Origin: JARIHD01 sp035758825
Lineage (GTDB): Bacteria > Patescibacteriota > Saccharimonadia > Saccharimonadales > UBA4665
Length of the DNA stretch: 64,000 nt
Assembly (NCBI GenBank): GCA_035758825.1
Contig: DASTWA010000008.1
Span: forward strand, 279,437-343,436
Direction: 5' to 3'
The translations under genes and the position numbers were made by a program. The notes beneath the pieces were generated by a model that worked only from the letters and a program-made list of their open reading frames with translations, was not told where the DNA came from and made no database searches. Numbering within the stretch: position 1 is the first letter of the stretch; every line of letters begins with the position of its first letter. Below are positions 35,261 through 43,220 of the stretch, one piece after another.

Positions 35261-35710
35261 CTACTTTTTGAATGAATCAGATAGTGATTTATCGAGCCAC
35301 AAAAAGGACTCGCCGCGAATAAACCCGCTTCGTTGGTAAAGGCTAATTGCGCTGCTTGCATCAAGTGGAACAAGCGTTGCAACATATTCACAACCCATGT
35401 CTGGCAGTAGATCAAACATCTTTTGTAACAGTTGGTCGCCAATGCCTTGGCCGCGCATGTCAGGATGAACGTATATATTTTCGATAAGTGCCTTCTTTAG
35501 GCCATGGCTATAATTAACGACCAGAAAACCGGCAATGGCGGCTTTGTCTTCTGCGACGAACACCAGCACATCATCCGACTGCACGGCATGCGCCAGTAAA
35601 TCTTTCGGCCAAAAGGTAACTGTCTCGTCATTTACTGAGAATTCGGAAACGTCTTCGCCAAGCGCATGGATAGCCTCAGCATCCGCCAACTGTGCTTTCC
35701 GAATATTCAT
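35261..35710 (-). CDS. GNAT-family acetyltransferase (cassette gene)
   Basis: 149 residues with the acetyl-CoA loop VHPDMRGQGIGDQLL and a C-terminal YQRSGFIRGE strand. About four residues in five match the GNAT protein at 44323-44772 in another cassette, so one is a copy of the other. The target is unknown. It ends six bases before foldback element A and follows the deaminase with one base between. Confidence 0.92.
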   Translation of the reverse strand: MNIRKAQLADAEAIHALGEDVSEFSVNDETVTFWPKDLLAHAVQSDDVLVFVAEDKAAIAGFLVVNYSHGLKKALIENIYVHPDMRGQGIGDQLLQKMFDLLPDMGCEYVATLVPLDASSAISLYQRSGFIRGESFLWLDKSLSDSFKK

Positions 35711-35711
35711 G

Positions 35712-36122
35712 CTAATGCCGCCCCGCTGCGTCTGGCCAAGGATATGTCATAAGTGTCGAGATTGGCACACGCCTTATTACACCCTCTTCTTCTATAATAA
35801 TCTGCACATCAATGCCAGAGTTGAGTGCGCTCTCCCATATGAGTTGCTTACACATATGACAGTTCGGTCCCGTAATTGCAATTATGTCTCGTTCGCCATG
35901 AATAGCAGCATTTGCCAGAGCTGTCATTTCGCAATGCATTGTCAGTGTGTACGTATCGGACTTATAGGAGACGCCTTCGTAGATGGTGCCTTTAGCGGTA
36001 AGTACGGAGACTGCGTAGCCATTATTGGCAATGGGATAGGTATTAACTTTAGCCTGTTCAGCCCGGCCGAGCATCTCCCGCGCAGCTTCCTCAGATACAT
36101 CAAAAATTTTCAGCTTGCTCAT
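35712..36122 (-). CDS. Cytidine-deaminase-like zinc enzyme (cassette gene)
   Basis: From the ATG at 36122 (MSKLKIFDVSEE) 136 residues; this start keeps the gene outside foldback element B. The zinc and catalytic motif HCEMTALANAA is clear. The second motif reads GPNCHMCKQ, where PCxxC is expected, so both cysteines are kept but the proline-cysteine order is altered. It probably deaminates a nucleoside or a modified base. Paired with a GNAT gene in one cassette. Confidence 0.82.
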   Translation of the reverse strand: MSKLKIFDVSEEAAREMLGRAEQAKVNTYPIANNGYAVSVLTAKGTIYEGVSYKSDTYTLTMHCEMTALANAAIHGERDIIAITGPNCHMCKQLIWESALNSGIDVQIIIEEEGVIRRVPISTLMTYPWPDAAGRH

Positions 36123-36145
36123 AGCAGCATTATAGCAGTCCAAAA

Positions 36146-36293
36146 TTGGAATAAGGCGCATCAGGCGACCTTACGAGACTCTAACTTTTTTCAGAGATGA
36201 ATTCACAAAGTAGAAATCCAATATAAAGAAAAAGACGTACCGACCGGTACGTCTTGAACTCTGGTGTGAGGTACGGAATTTCTATATTGGTGC
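36146..36293. repeat. Foldback cassette-boundary element, copy B (right arm lost)
   Basis: Left arm TTGGAATAAGGCGCATCAGG, T-arm-like ACGAGACTCTAAC, hairpin GACGTACCGACCGGTACGTC and TTGGTGC are present. The right inverted-repeat arm is missing: after TTGGTGCAGC the sequence diverges. A short match to the 3' end of the GNAT gene (ACTTTTTGAATG) follows near 36314. Confidence 0.8.
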
Positions 36294-36401
36294 AGCGCTA
36301 CAGAATGTACTTAAACTTTTTGAATGGATAATTGAGAAAGAGACAAGTAACGCCTGCATCGAACTGCCTAAGCCGAATGAAGGTTTAGAAAATATTATTT
36401 A

Positions 36402-36707
36402 CTAAGTATTTTTGAAGTTCAGAGGCCAGGAATTGCGGCGCTTATCGGGATGCTCCTTCAGGTCTTGCAGGAATCGATAGGGTGGGTATTCTGCGTACGA
36501 ATGATATTGGCTCCTATAATACTCATTCCAGTAGCTTATTGTCGCTGCTTCCAAATATTTAACTAGGCTGCTATTCTCTTTTGCTAATTTTCGCAGCTCG
36601 TGCTTTATTTGAGCAGAGGCATCAAGCGGAATCGTGCTAACTTCAATAGCATAATCGCCAAGGGCAACGAGCAAATAGGCAGCTTCTTGGGGCGTAAGCC
36701 TACGCAA
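36402..36707 (-). CDS. Hypothetical cassette protein (possibly the 3' part of a split gene)
   Basis: 101 residues from a TTG at 36707; the frame is open further upstream without an ATG. It is helical (TPQEAAYLLVALGDYAIEVS) with an aromatic C-terminal half (NEYYRSQYHSYAEYPPYRF). The lack of a good start, and a separate ATG-started frame just upstream offset by one base, suggest that this and 36769-36951 were one gene. No family is recognised. Confidence 0.5.
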   Translation of the reverse strand: MRRLTPQEAAYLLVALGDYAIEVSTIPLDASAQIKHELRKLAKENSSLVKYLEAATISYWNEYYRSQYHSYAEYPPYRFLQDLKEHPDKRRNSWPLNFKNT

Positions 36708-36768
36708 GATGAGCTTCTTCAGGGCAGCCTCTCGTTTGTATCCGTCGCTACTGCGTGATCTTCTGCAG

Positions 36769-36951
36769 TTAATGTTCGGTGGTATCTGTTGCAGGGTATG
36801 CTTTGCTAAATTTTACGCGGTAAGGCACGGTAATCTTTTTACGACCTTCGAGAATTACCGTAAAGCCCGAAGTGGATCTACAACCAAGATCTGCAGCGCC
36901 GTCACTTGGCAGTTCTCGCGCATGTTTATCGAATAATTTAAATAGTCTCAT
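36769..36951 (-). CDS. Hypothetical cassette protein (possibly the 5' part of a split gene)
   Basis: 60 residues from an ATG: MRLFKLFDKHARELPSDGAA, then GFTVILEGRKKITVPYRVKF, which has the look of a folded domain start that ends abruptly. The frame is one base out of register with 36402-36707. It begins 12 bases after the 164-residue gene. Either a small stand-alone protein or half of a frameshifted one. Confidence 0.4.
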   Translation of the reverse strand: MRLFKLFDKHARELPSDGAADLGCRSTSGFTVILEGRKKITVPYRVKFSKAYPATDTTEH

Positions 36952-36963
36952 TGTGCAATCGTA

Positions 36964-37458
36964 TCAGGTAAGTACTTTTAGCTTTAACTTTTCAAATTCC
37001 GGCTTGCTGTAGTCATCTTTCCACCATCCCGTTAAATATGACCAGAATAGAAATTTCTTTCGCCTCCAGTACTTCACTTTGTAGGTTTCGTCATTATTTT
37101 CAATTGCTGTATATGAAAATTTTTCATTACTCGTGTAATAAACTTTGCCGGCAAAAAGAGCTTTGACAATTAAAAGTAGATCCTCGTATATCTCTAGCGT
37201 TACTTTCTCATCAAAATCCAGTGGGTACAAATCAGTGTCCAGTTCATAGCCACAACCTACCATTTGGTCAGGTGTATCGATTTCAAGGTCGATACCAATC
37301 CACTTATTATCTAGCGTAACCTCACAGGCATAGTTCTGGCCACAAAAAGTAAAAATTGAGTGGTCATCTGCGGCCTCAAAACTGGTAACCTTTTTGCGAT
37401 TCGCTTCAATTACCGCTACAACTTCTTTACGAAAAGCGGGTATATCTATCTTCCGCAT
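36964..37458 (-). CDS. Hypothetical cassette protein
   Basis: 164 residues, soluble, acidic and aromatic-rich (IFTFCGQNYACEVTLDNKWI; KYWRRKKFLFWSYLTGWWKD). No signal peptide or membrane helix. AT content is visibly higher than in the core genes, as for other cassette genes. I recognise no family; context suggests an accessory gene carried with the two small frames downstream. Confidence 0.6.
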   Translation of the reverse strand: MRKIDIPAFRKEVVAVIEANRKKVTSFEAADDHSIFTFCGQNYACEVTLDNKWIGIDLEIDTPDQMVGCGYELDTDLYPLDFDEKVTLEIYEDLLLIVKALFAGKVYYTSNEKFSYTAIENNDETYKVKYWRRKKFLFWSYLTGWWKDDYSKPEFEKLKLKVLT

Positions 37459-37501
37459 AGTTATGAGTATACAAGAGCTACCGCTTTTCCAAAGTGTTAC
37501 T

Positions 37502-37575
37502 TAAAGAAAAACGCCCGAAGGCGTATTTGACAGATATCTAAAATCGGTGCACCTGATGCGACTGTATTCCAACCC
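37502..37575. repeat. Foldback cassette-boundary element, half copy C
   Basis: Only the right half remains: AAAGAAAAACGCC, a shorter hairpin ACGCC-CGAA-GGCGT, then TCGGTGCACCTGATGCGACT and GTATTCCAACCC. The left arm and T-arm-like part are absent; the sequence before 37500 is the upstream region of the 164-residue gene. Confidence 0.75.
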
Positions 37576-37823
37576 TAAGCCTTAGAAAGCCGCAAGGGGC
37601 GCAGGCTCCACGAGGCACCTGCTTTGTGAGCTTCAACTACCTGCTTACGGCGGCGATCCTTGATAAGAGACACGCTCTCAGCGTTGAAATTTTTGTCATC
37701 GCTAAGAGTAATAACAATATACGCCCCATTGGGGATTTCTTTATAAAGGGCAGGATGCTTGGCGAGATAATCGTCAAATTCAAGTGATAGTTTTACGTTC
37801 TTTTTTATAAATGCTTCACTCAT
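37575..37823 (-). CDS. DUF5647-like small protein (cassette gene)
   Basis: 82 residues with AAGGA before the ATG. FIKKNVKLSLEFDDYLAKHP and EIPNGAYIVITLSDD resemble DUF5647 proteins, which are small and of unknown function, often next to another small gene. It starts two bases after the 105-residue gene, and the pair could be a toxin-antitoxin-like module; that is inference from size and spacing only. Confidence 0.6.
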   Translation of the reverse strand: MSEAFIKKNVKLSLEFDDYLAKHPALYKEIPNGAYIVITLSDDKNFNAESVSLIKDRRRKQVVEAHKAGASWSLRPLRLSKA

Positions 37824-37825
37824 AA

Positions 37826-38143
37826 TTACATCCTTTCTAATAATAGTGTATACCGTTCGTGGATTTCTTGGAACGACTTCTTTACGATAGTTTGAGCCTG
37901 AGTAAACGCATCATTATTATCAGTGACAGCCATGTTTTCTCTATATTCTTGTCCATTTGGCAAAAATACATGTCGGTGCGGAGCGCCATGAGCTGAGTCA
38001 AATCTCATTGCTTTACGCCAGCGGCTGTTAACTAACACCTCAAGCTGAACGGAAAAACCAACGACATCGTGCCCAATCCTGTCCTGCCGAATAATCATAC
38101 GGTCAACGTCACTCAGCGGAATGATGTATCTTTTCTCTGGCAT
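37826..38143 (-). CDS. Hypothetical protein paired with the DUF5647-like gene
   Basis: 105 residues. FSVQLEVLVNSRWRKAMRFD is followed by SAHGAPHRHVFLPNGQEYRE, a pattern of two histidines and an arginine (HGxPHRH) that is also found in small proteins encoded beside DUF5647 genes and could be catalytic or metal binding. No signal peptide. Name left open. Confidence 0.6.
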   Translation of the reverse strand: MPEKRYIIPLSDVDRMIIRQDRIGHDVVGFSVQLEVLVNSRWRKAMRFDSAHGAPHRHVFLPNGQEYRENMAVTDNNDAFTQAQTIVKKSFQEIHERYTLLLERM

Positions 38144-38154
38144 TTCGTCGCAAT

Positions 38155-38226
38155 TTAATCACTAGTTGCCCAGGAGCGCAATACCACTACAATCCTTTAA
38201 ATTCGTGGATATATTTTGTACGCTTT
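38155..38226 (-). pseudogene. Scar of a second histidine-phosphatase gene
   Basis: TTAATCACTAGTTGC at 38155-38169 and AATACCACTACAATCCTTTA followed by AATTC match 32868-32918 (the 3' end of the phosphatase gene and its flank). From GTGGATATATTTTGTACGCT the sequence matches 33179-33198 instead, so about 258 bp of gene interior are missing. It is a deletion remnant of a paralogue. Confidence 0.8.
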
Positions 38227-38281
38227 GTTGCCAGAAAATCCCCCTGAAGCATAGATACACTAGTACGATGCTAGATTCAGC

Positions 38282-38976
38282 CTATTGTTGTAAGGCTAAA
38301 TCCACAGCGGCTTCAGCATGGATACGGGTTGTATCAAAGACTGGCAAGTCGGTATCTGCTTGCTGGATAAGCAGCGTGATCTCGGTGCAGCCAAGGATAA
38401 CGCCTTCTGCACCCTGTTTTTTGAGCCGTTCAATAATTTGTTGATACCTTTGCTTTGATTCATCTTTGACCACACCTACGCACAGTTCATCGTAAATAAC
38501 GTCGTGGATGGTCTGGCGATCAGCTTCGTCGGGCACAACAACCTCAAGACCGAACTCACTCTGGAGCCGCCCCTTATAAAAGTCGTGTTCCATGGTGTAT
38601 TTGGTACCGAGTAGCGCAATCTTGGTGATGCCCTGCGCCTTAATCGCTTGTCCGGTTGGGTCGGCAATATGCAAAAGAGGAATCTCAACGCCGTCTTGTA
38701 CTTCTTTCGCCATTTGTGCATGGTGTTCGTACAGATAAGTAAGAAATCCGCACCGCCTTTTTCCAAGCTTTGAGCCGCTCCAACCATGCGCCGCGTAGCC
38801 TCTTCCCAATTACCGGCATGTTGCAGTTCTTCAATCTCGGCAAAGTCAAACGAAAACATAAGGCTCCGCGCAGAGTGCAAACCACCCAAGCGCTCCCTAG
38901 CAGTCTCGTTAACAATCCGGTAATATTCCTGGGACGACTCCCAGCTCATGCCGCCAATAAGACCAATAGTTTTCAC
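38282..38976 (-). pseudogene. Aspartate/glutamate racemase family, frameshifted
   Basis: The first part (MKTIGLIGGMSWESSQEYYR) ends at the first catalytic cysteine region LLICTNTMHK. The family continues in another frame from about 38714 (MAKEVQDGVEIPLLHIADPT) to the second cysteine VILGCTEITLLIQQ and a stop at 38282. One missing base between the CACAA and ATGGCG of the coding strand restores a 230-residue protein. It follows a YheO-like regulator by three bases, so an amino-acid racemase under its own regulator is the likely original unit. Confidence 0.88.
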
Positions 38977-38979
38977 TTG

Positions 38980-39621
38980 TTACTCCTTTTCTTCTTTGAG
39001 GTAGTTATAGACAGTAGCACGTGACACATGTAGCTGTTCACTTATGTAAGCGGCAGCATTGCGGTAATTAAACAGTCCGTGATTATACAAGCGGTTCACC
39101 GCCTTACGCTTCTGTTCTTTTGTAAGTACGGGCAGCGTGGTGTGGTTTTCTTTCAGGTAATTACCAATGCACTCATTGACGCGGGCCTGCCAATCTTTGG
39201 TGTACTGTTCAATCGGGTTTAACGCCTGTTTGGTTGCAACACTAAGCAGTTCGCTAAGGCTTTGGTTTATTCTGTCAAACACGCTTGTATCAAAGTTGAA
39301 GCACACAAGACCAATGGGCTTACCCTGACTGTCACGCACGGTTACAGATACGCATTTGAACTTTCTACCATTCCAGTTTGTCTTATAATACGGCTCAAAT
39401 ACATCCGGAAACTCATCAATGCTATCGCCGACAAACTTAGAGATAGCACTGCGGTCACCCGCTTTGCGTTTGGACAGGTCGTTATATATTGCGGCAATCT
39501 TGCCCGTTCCGAGGTCGTGGAGAGCGGCTTCAACGTATGGGTGAAAGAGCTTAACAATTCCTTCCAATACTGGGAGTTGACCGGCTAATTCCGGTCGTAC
39601 ATTAGGTGGTTCGGTTCGCAT
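38980..39621 (-). CDS. YheO/DauR-type PAS-HTH transcriptional regulator
   Basis: 213 residues. The N-terminal YheO-like PAS domain (EGIVKLFHPYVEAALHDLGT; GKPIGLVCFNFDTSVF) is followed by a C-terminal HTH with the typical ending AAAYISEQLHVSRATVYNYL. DauR, a well-known member, senses D-arginine. Here the adjacent racemase-family gene fits regulation of D-amino-acid metabolism. The ATG at 39621 lies about 60 bases from foldback element D. Confidence 0.88.
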   Translation of the reverse strand: MRTEPPNVRPELAGQLPVLEGIVKLFHPYVEAALHDLGTGKIAAIYNDLSKRKAGDRSAISKFVGDSIDEFPDVFEPYYKTNWNGRKFKCVSVTVRDSQGKPIGLVCFNFDTSVFDRINQSLSELLSVATKQALNPIEQYTKDWQARVNECIGNYLKENHTTLPVLTKEQKRKAVNRLYNHGLFNYRNAAAYISEQLHVSRATVYNYLKEEKE

Positions 39622-39679
39622 ATTTGACAGAGTAATCTAAATTAGACTATTTGTAAAATATGTAGTCTTCTGTAGCCGA

Positions 39680-39852
39680 TTGGAATAAGGCGCATCAGAC
39701 GCCTTACGGGACTCTAACTTTTTTACAGCGGTCAGTGTATTGGTCAAAGTCACATAAAAAGAAAAAGACGAGCTAATTTGCTCGTCTTTTACCTCTGTTT
39801 GGGGTGTTGTAATTTCTGGCTTGGCGCGCCTGGTGCGACTTTATTCCAACCC
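39680..39852. repeat. Foldback cassette-boundary element, copy D
   Basis: Left arm TTGGAATAAGGCGCATCAGA, T-arm-like ACGGGACTCTAAC plus T run, hairpin GACGAGCTAATTTGCTCGTC (a different stem from copies A, B, F and G but still self-complementary), CCTCTG, then TTGGCGCGCC and right arm GTGCGACTTTATTCCAACCC. The stop codon of the NUDIX gene lies inside the right arm. Confidence 0.85.
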
Positions 39853-40383
39853 TTTTACGGGGTTTGATGCTCGATAAAGCGCCCACGCCGCCAGTACAGA
39901 AAAGTTTACAATCTCGCCCGATTGTATCATCTTTTCAATGTCGGCGATGGCAACCCATTCAGACTCGATGTCTTCTTCGATATCGCCACCTTCTTTTTTG
40001 CTTAACGTTAGCTCGGTTGCCAAAACCACATACATCTTAGCTTTTGTGCGGCGATTGTTGACATAGTACCAGCCAAGAGGCGTAATCTTTGCCGCCTTGT
40101 AGCCCGTCTCTTCTTGCAATTCACGCTGAGCGTTGTCAGTCTGGTCTTCGCCTGGCTCAGCTTTTCCGCCGGGGAACTGTAGCAACACGTCATCAACTGG
40201 ATACGAATACTCGCGCGACAAGAGTACCTTGTCGTCGTCTTGCGCAATAATCGTAACGCTGTCGTTGGTATGTGCAAAGGTCATGTACTGCGTCACCGTA
40301 CCATCCGGCAACTGAACGTCATCTTCAAGCAGCGTTATGCGCGGATGTTTGAATAGTTGTTTTTGGCTTAGTCGTTTCCACAT
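39841..40383 (-). CDS. NUDIX hydrolase (ADP-ribose-pyrophosphatase-like, cassette gene)
   Basis: 180 residues with the NUDIX box GKAEPGEDQTDNAQRELQEE followed by TG and the preceding PVDDVLLQFPGG typical of ADP-sugar pyrophosphatases. Its last residues and stop (Leu-Glu-stop, TTGGAATAA) are supplied by the inverted-repeat arm of element D. It is the last gene of a cassette that also carries a glycosyltransferase and a sugar nucleotidyltransferase, consistent with nucleotide-sugar turnover. Confidence 0.9.
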   Translation of the reverse strand: MWKRLSQKQLFKHPRITLLEDDVQLPDGTVTQYMTFAHTNDSVTIIAQDDDKVLLSREYSYPVDDVLLQFPGGKAEPGEDQTDNAQRELQEETGYKAAKITPLGWYYVNNRRTKAKMYVVLATELTLSKKEGGDIEEDIESEWVAIADIEKMIQSGEIVNFSVLAAWALYRASNPVKGLE

Positions 40384-40397
40384 TTCAATGCCCCTGC

Positions 40398-41263
40398 TTA
40401 CATTTGCGTAATTTTCATGCCGTCATGTTGCTGGGATATGATCGCGTCAGCAAACTCCACTCCTGCGTCCAATACTACACTGCCCAGCACTACGCATCTA
40501 TTTATAGTAGCATCAGGATCAATATACGCCTTTGCATCAACGACATTCTCGCCGTTGCTAAGCCGCATATTATTTGCGTGATAACGGTCGTGCGTACCGG
40601 CATCATCCCAGTAACTACCCTCGGGGAGCTTAAAGGTAGCGGCCCGCGTACTAAGAATGTGCGGTTCTACTAAGTCATACGTAATATTTATAGGCTTTTC
40701 TTCGCCTCCCTGACGGATGCGTCGCGCCCAATCTAAGAGGTACTTATTTCGTATCATATAAATACCGATAGTACTCATAGCGAAAGGGTCATCTTGTTTG
40801 GTATAGCCCTCGGCGCGTCCATTTTGATCGCGCACATATAAGCCATATTCTTTAGGCGGAATAACAGCCGCTGTGACATCAGCACCGCCCTCTTTGTGTG
40901 CGGCACGGAATTCATCTAACGACAGACTGGATCTGATGGAATGATGACTGTGTCGCCGTCCTTATCGAGTCCGGCGAGCAGATTATAATGCTCGACAAAA
41001 GCACCGGCGTTCCCAAGAGGCCGGCCTTCATGCAATAAAGTTACGTTGCGGTAATCCCGCAATTTACTCCCGAGCAGTTCCGCTTGGTAGTGAGTGCTTA
41101 CAAAGGTGTTGTCACATTCGCCCATTATCGTAAGCGGCACATCAATAAGTTGCTTATCTGCTGAGCCCATTAATAACAATGGCTTGGGCACGTTGTCAGT
41201 ATGCGGCCGTAAACGGCCTCCCTGCCCACCAGCAGGTAAAAAACCAGTCAGTATTTCGGACAT
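40398..41263 (-). pseudogene. Sugar-phosphate nucleotidyltransferase, frameshifted
   Basis: The frame from 41263 has the NTP-transferase signature LPAGGQGGRLRPHTDNVPKP and ends at TVIIPSDPVCR. Shifting one base near 40920 restores LSLDEFRAAHKEGGADVTAA and a continuous protein to 40398. That includes the product-site region EGSYWDDAGTHDRY and a left-handed-helix-like tail (YIDPDATINRCVVLGSVVLD). The ATG overlaps the glycosyltransferase stop (TAATG). An intact protein of about 287 aa would make an NDP-sugar. Confidence 0.88.
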
Positions 41264-42441
41264 TACTTCTGTACCTCCTTATATATTTCTTCCAATCGTT
41301 TGACGTAGGCAGCGTTGTTAAATCTTTTTGACGATTCGGGTCCCGCTTTCTCTAGCCGCATCCGAAGTCCCGCATCTTCAATAAGCCTGATCATTGCCTT
41401 CGCCAATTCCCTACTGTCCTTTGGCGGCACAACCAATGCATTTTGTTCGTGTATGCCGACTTCATCAAGGCCAGGCACCTTGGTAGTAATGAGTGGCCTG
41501 CCGGTCTTCAGTGCCTCTATTGCAGCAAGCCCTAGACCTTCGTAGTAGGATGGCACTAAGATGACGTCACTTCTTTTATAAAGTGCTGGCAAATCATTGC
41601 GACTAATCACCTTTTCCGGGCCAACTATGGCATCGAGCACCCCCAGCCTCTTCGCCTCTTTCATTACCTGGCCGGCAAAATCCGCATCGAATGGCATAGC
41701 AAGACCAGTCAGTACCAGCTTAGCCGGATACTTCTTGCGGACAATCGCCAACGCCTTAACCGCTTCTAAAATACCCTTGCGAAGCACAATTCTGCCTGGC
41801 AGCATAAAAATGAAGCCGCTATTAAGTTTCCCGCCAAAGTACTGCCCCAAGTCAGTATCAGCCGATTCCTGTATACTTTTCTCAAACTGTTCATGGTCTA
41901 TGCCTAAATATTCAAATTCGGTAATCGAGCCGTCAGCGCCTAAATCTAATGCAAAATCACGGTAGCACTTACTGCCGACGACTAGACGGTCATACTGTTT
42001 TTGCCCGATTATGTTTCGAGCAAGCGCCAGATCCAAATCGGCCGAATCGAAATACCCCATAGCACGCTTGCTGCCGTTAGGCGTATTGTAAAAAGAAAAA
42101 ACGACAGGCTTGCCAATGAGTGGTCGAAATAACGAGACCAATAGCATCTGCATAAAGTTATTAACATGCAGTACATCAAAGTCCATTTCTTTAATTACTG
42201 AATATAAATCATCGGCGGGCTGCTTAAAGCTCACCCGACCCATAGCAAAATCCTCAAGGCAAGGTATGTATCGCACGCCAAAGGGCAGCTGCTCGTCACC
42301 TAGTAAATCTTTTATCGTTTCATCGGTTATGACCGTGACCTGGTGCCCACGATCGTGCAGACCTTTCGCGTACATATATGCGGTAGTACCACTGCCAACA
42401 ATTTGCGGATAAAAACGAGCACTGAGAATACAGACCTTCAT
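41263..42441 (-). CDS. Glycosyltransferase family 4 (cassette gene)
   Basis: The ATG at 42441 (MKVCILSARFYPQIVG) has AAGAAGG seven bases ahead; 392 residues. GT-B fold with GSGTTAYMYAKGLHDRGHQV in the acceptor domain and, in the donor domain, FMLPGRIVLRKGILEAVKAL, VPSYYEGLGLAAIEALKTGR (E-x7-E pattern) and TTKVPGLDEVG. It probably adds a sugar to a lipid or surface polymer. The downstream nucleotidyltransferase may have supplied its donor. Confidence 0.93.
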   Translation of the reverse strand: MKVCILSARFYPQIVGSGTTAYMYAKGLHDRGHQVTVITDETIKDLLGDEQLPFGVRYIPCLEDFAMGRVSFKQPADDLYSVIKEMDFDVLHVNNFMQMLLVSLFRPLIGKPVVFSFYNTPNGSKRAMGYFDSADLDLALARNIIGQKQYDRLVVGSKCYRDFALDLGADGSITEFEYLGIDHEQFEKSIQESADTDLGQYFGGKLNSGFIFMLPGRIVLRKGILEAVKALAIVRKKYPAKLVLTGLAMPFDADFAGQVMKEAKRLGVLDAIVGPEKVISRNDLPALYKRSDVILVPSYYEGLGLAAIEALKTGRPLITTKVPGLDEVGIHEQNALVVPPKDSRELAKAMIRLIEDAGLRMRLEKAGPESSKRFNNAAYVKRLEEIYKEVQK

Positions 42442-42503
42442 AGGCAACCCTTCTTAATTCAACCCGCCGATTGTAGCATGGGCTGCCTACAGACTTAGCA
42501 TTT

Positions 42504-42673
42504 TTGGAATAAAGTCGCAGCAGGCGCCTTACGGGACTCTAACTTTTTTACAGGGTTGAGGATATTAGTCAAAGGTCACATAAAAGAAAAGACGAGCTAA
42601 TTTGCTCGTCTTTTACCTCTGTTTGAAGTGTTGTGATTTCTGACTTGGTGCGGGTTATGCGACTTTATTCCAA
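42504..42673. repeat. Foldback cassette-boundary element, copy E
   Basis: Left arm TTGGAATAAAGTCGCAGCAG, T-arm-like ACGGGACTCTAAC plus T run, hairpin GACGAGCTAATTTGCTCGTC, CCTCTG, TTGGTGCG and right arm TATGCGACTTTATTCCAA. Unlike the other copies, the left arm carries the extra base normally found only in the right arm. Confidence 0.85.
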
Positions 42674-42675
42674 AT

Positions 42676-43074
42676 CTAAGCTCTGATGTCAGCGTGTTGC
42701 ATGAGCCAGCTTTTGATTTCCTCGACAGATGGCTTGTCATTGACGACATGTAACATAATTTCTTCGTATTCTTCGTTTGTGAATTGCACTTCTATGTTGT
42801 GCATCGACAAATACAGTACAGCAGCAGCCATAGCAGTACGCTTATTGCCGTCACGAAAACCATGGTTATTTGCAATTGAATCAAGCAACGCAGCAGCTTT
42901 CATGAACAGGTCGGCATATATGTCTTCGCCAAACGCGCTTTGATTCGGACGGGCCAAAGCAGACCTAATTAAACCCTCGTTATGAAAACCTTTGGAGCCA
43001 CCACTCGCTTCGATGATCTGGTCGTGGATATAGCAAAGAACTGCCAAGTCTACTTCAACATCATCGTCAAACAT
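42676..43074 (-). CDS. Fic/Doc-family toxin (Doc type)
   Basis: 132 residues, the size of Doc. The Fic core NHGFRDGNKRTAMAAA matches HxFxDGNKRT with all catalytic residues; FHNEGLIRSALARPNQSAFG is the Doc-type start. Doc phosphorylates EF-Tu and is held inactive by Phd. Here no Phd-like gene is visible; a 33-codon basic frame lies directly upstream instead. It is the last gene of the EamA cassette. Confidence 0.9.
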   Translation of the reverse strand: MFDDDVEVDLAVLCYIHDQIIEASGGSKGFHNEGLIRSALARPNQSAFGEDIYADLFMKAAALLDSIANNHGFRDGNKRTAMAAAVLYLSMHNIEVQFTNEEYEEIMLHVVNDKPSVEEIKSWLMQHADIRA

Positions 43075-43079
43075 GAGGT

Positions 43080-43181
43080 CTACTTTTTGGACAACTCTTT
43101 AAGAGCCGGACGGTACTTCTTTATGAATGCTTTTGTCCAAGCTTTTACTTTTGGGTTAGGAGATTTAGTTGCCTGTGCCAT
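43080..43181 (-). CDS. 33-residue basic peptide upstream of doc
   Basis: ATG at 43181, TAG at 43080, five bases before the Doc ATG. The peptide begins MAQATKSPNPKVKAWTKAFI and ends in LKELSKK; about a third of its residues are Lys or Arg. Position suggests an antitoxin, but it is far shorter than Phd and lacks its DNA-binding domain, so this is a hypothesis. Confidence 0.45.
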   Translation of the reverse strand: MAQATKSPNPKVKAWTKAFIKKYRPALKELSKK

Positions 43182-43220
43182 ACACACAGTATATCACGGC
43201 ATGCCGCCGCCAGACCGGCA

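Noticed and set aside
38700..38730. Programmed frameshift in the racemase gene
   Set aside because: No slippery heptamer or downstream structure stands out and the first frame ends in an unrelated tail; other cassette genes show similar single-base breaks.
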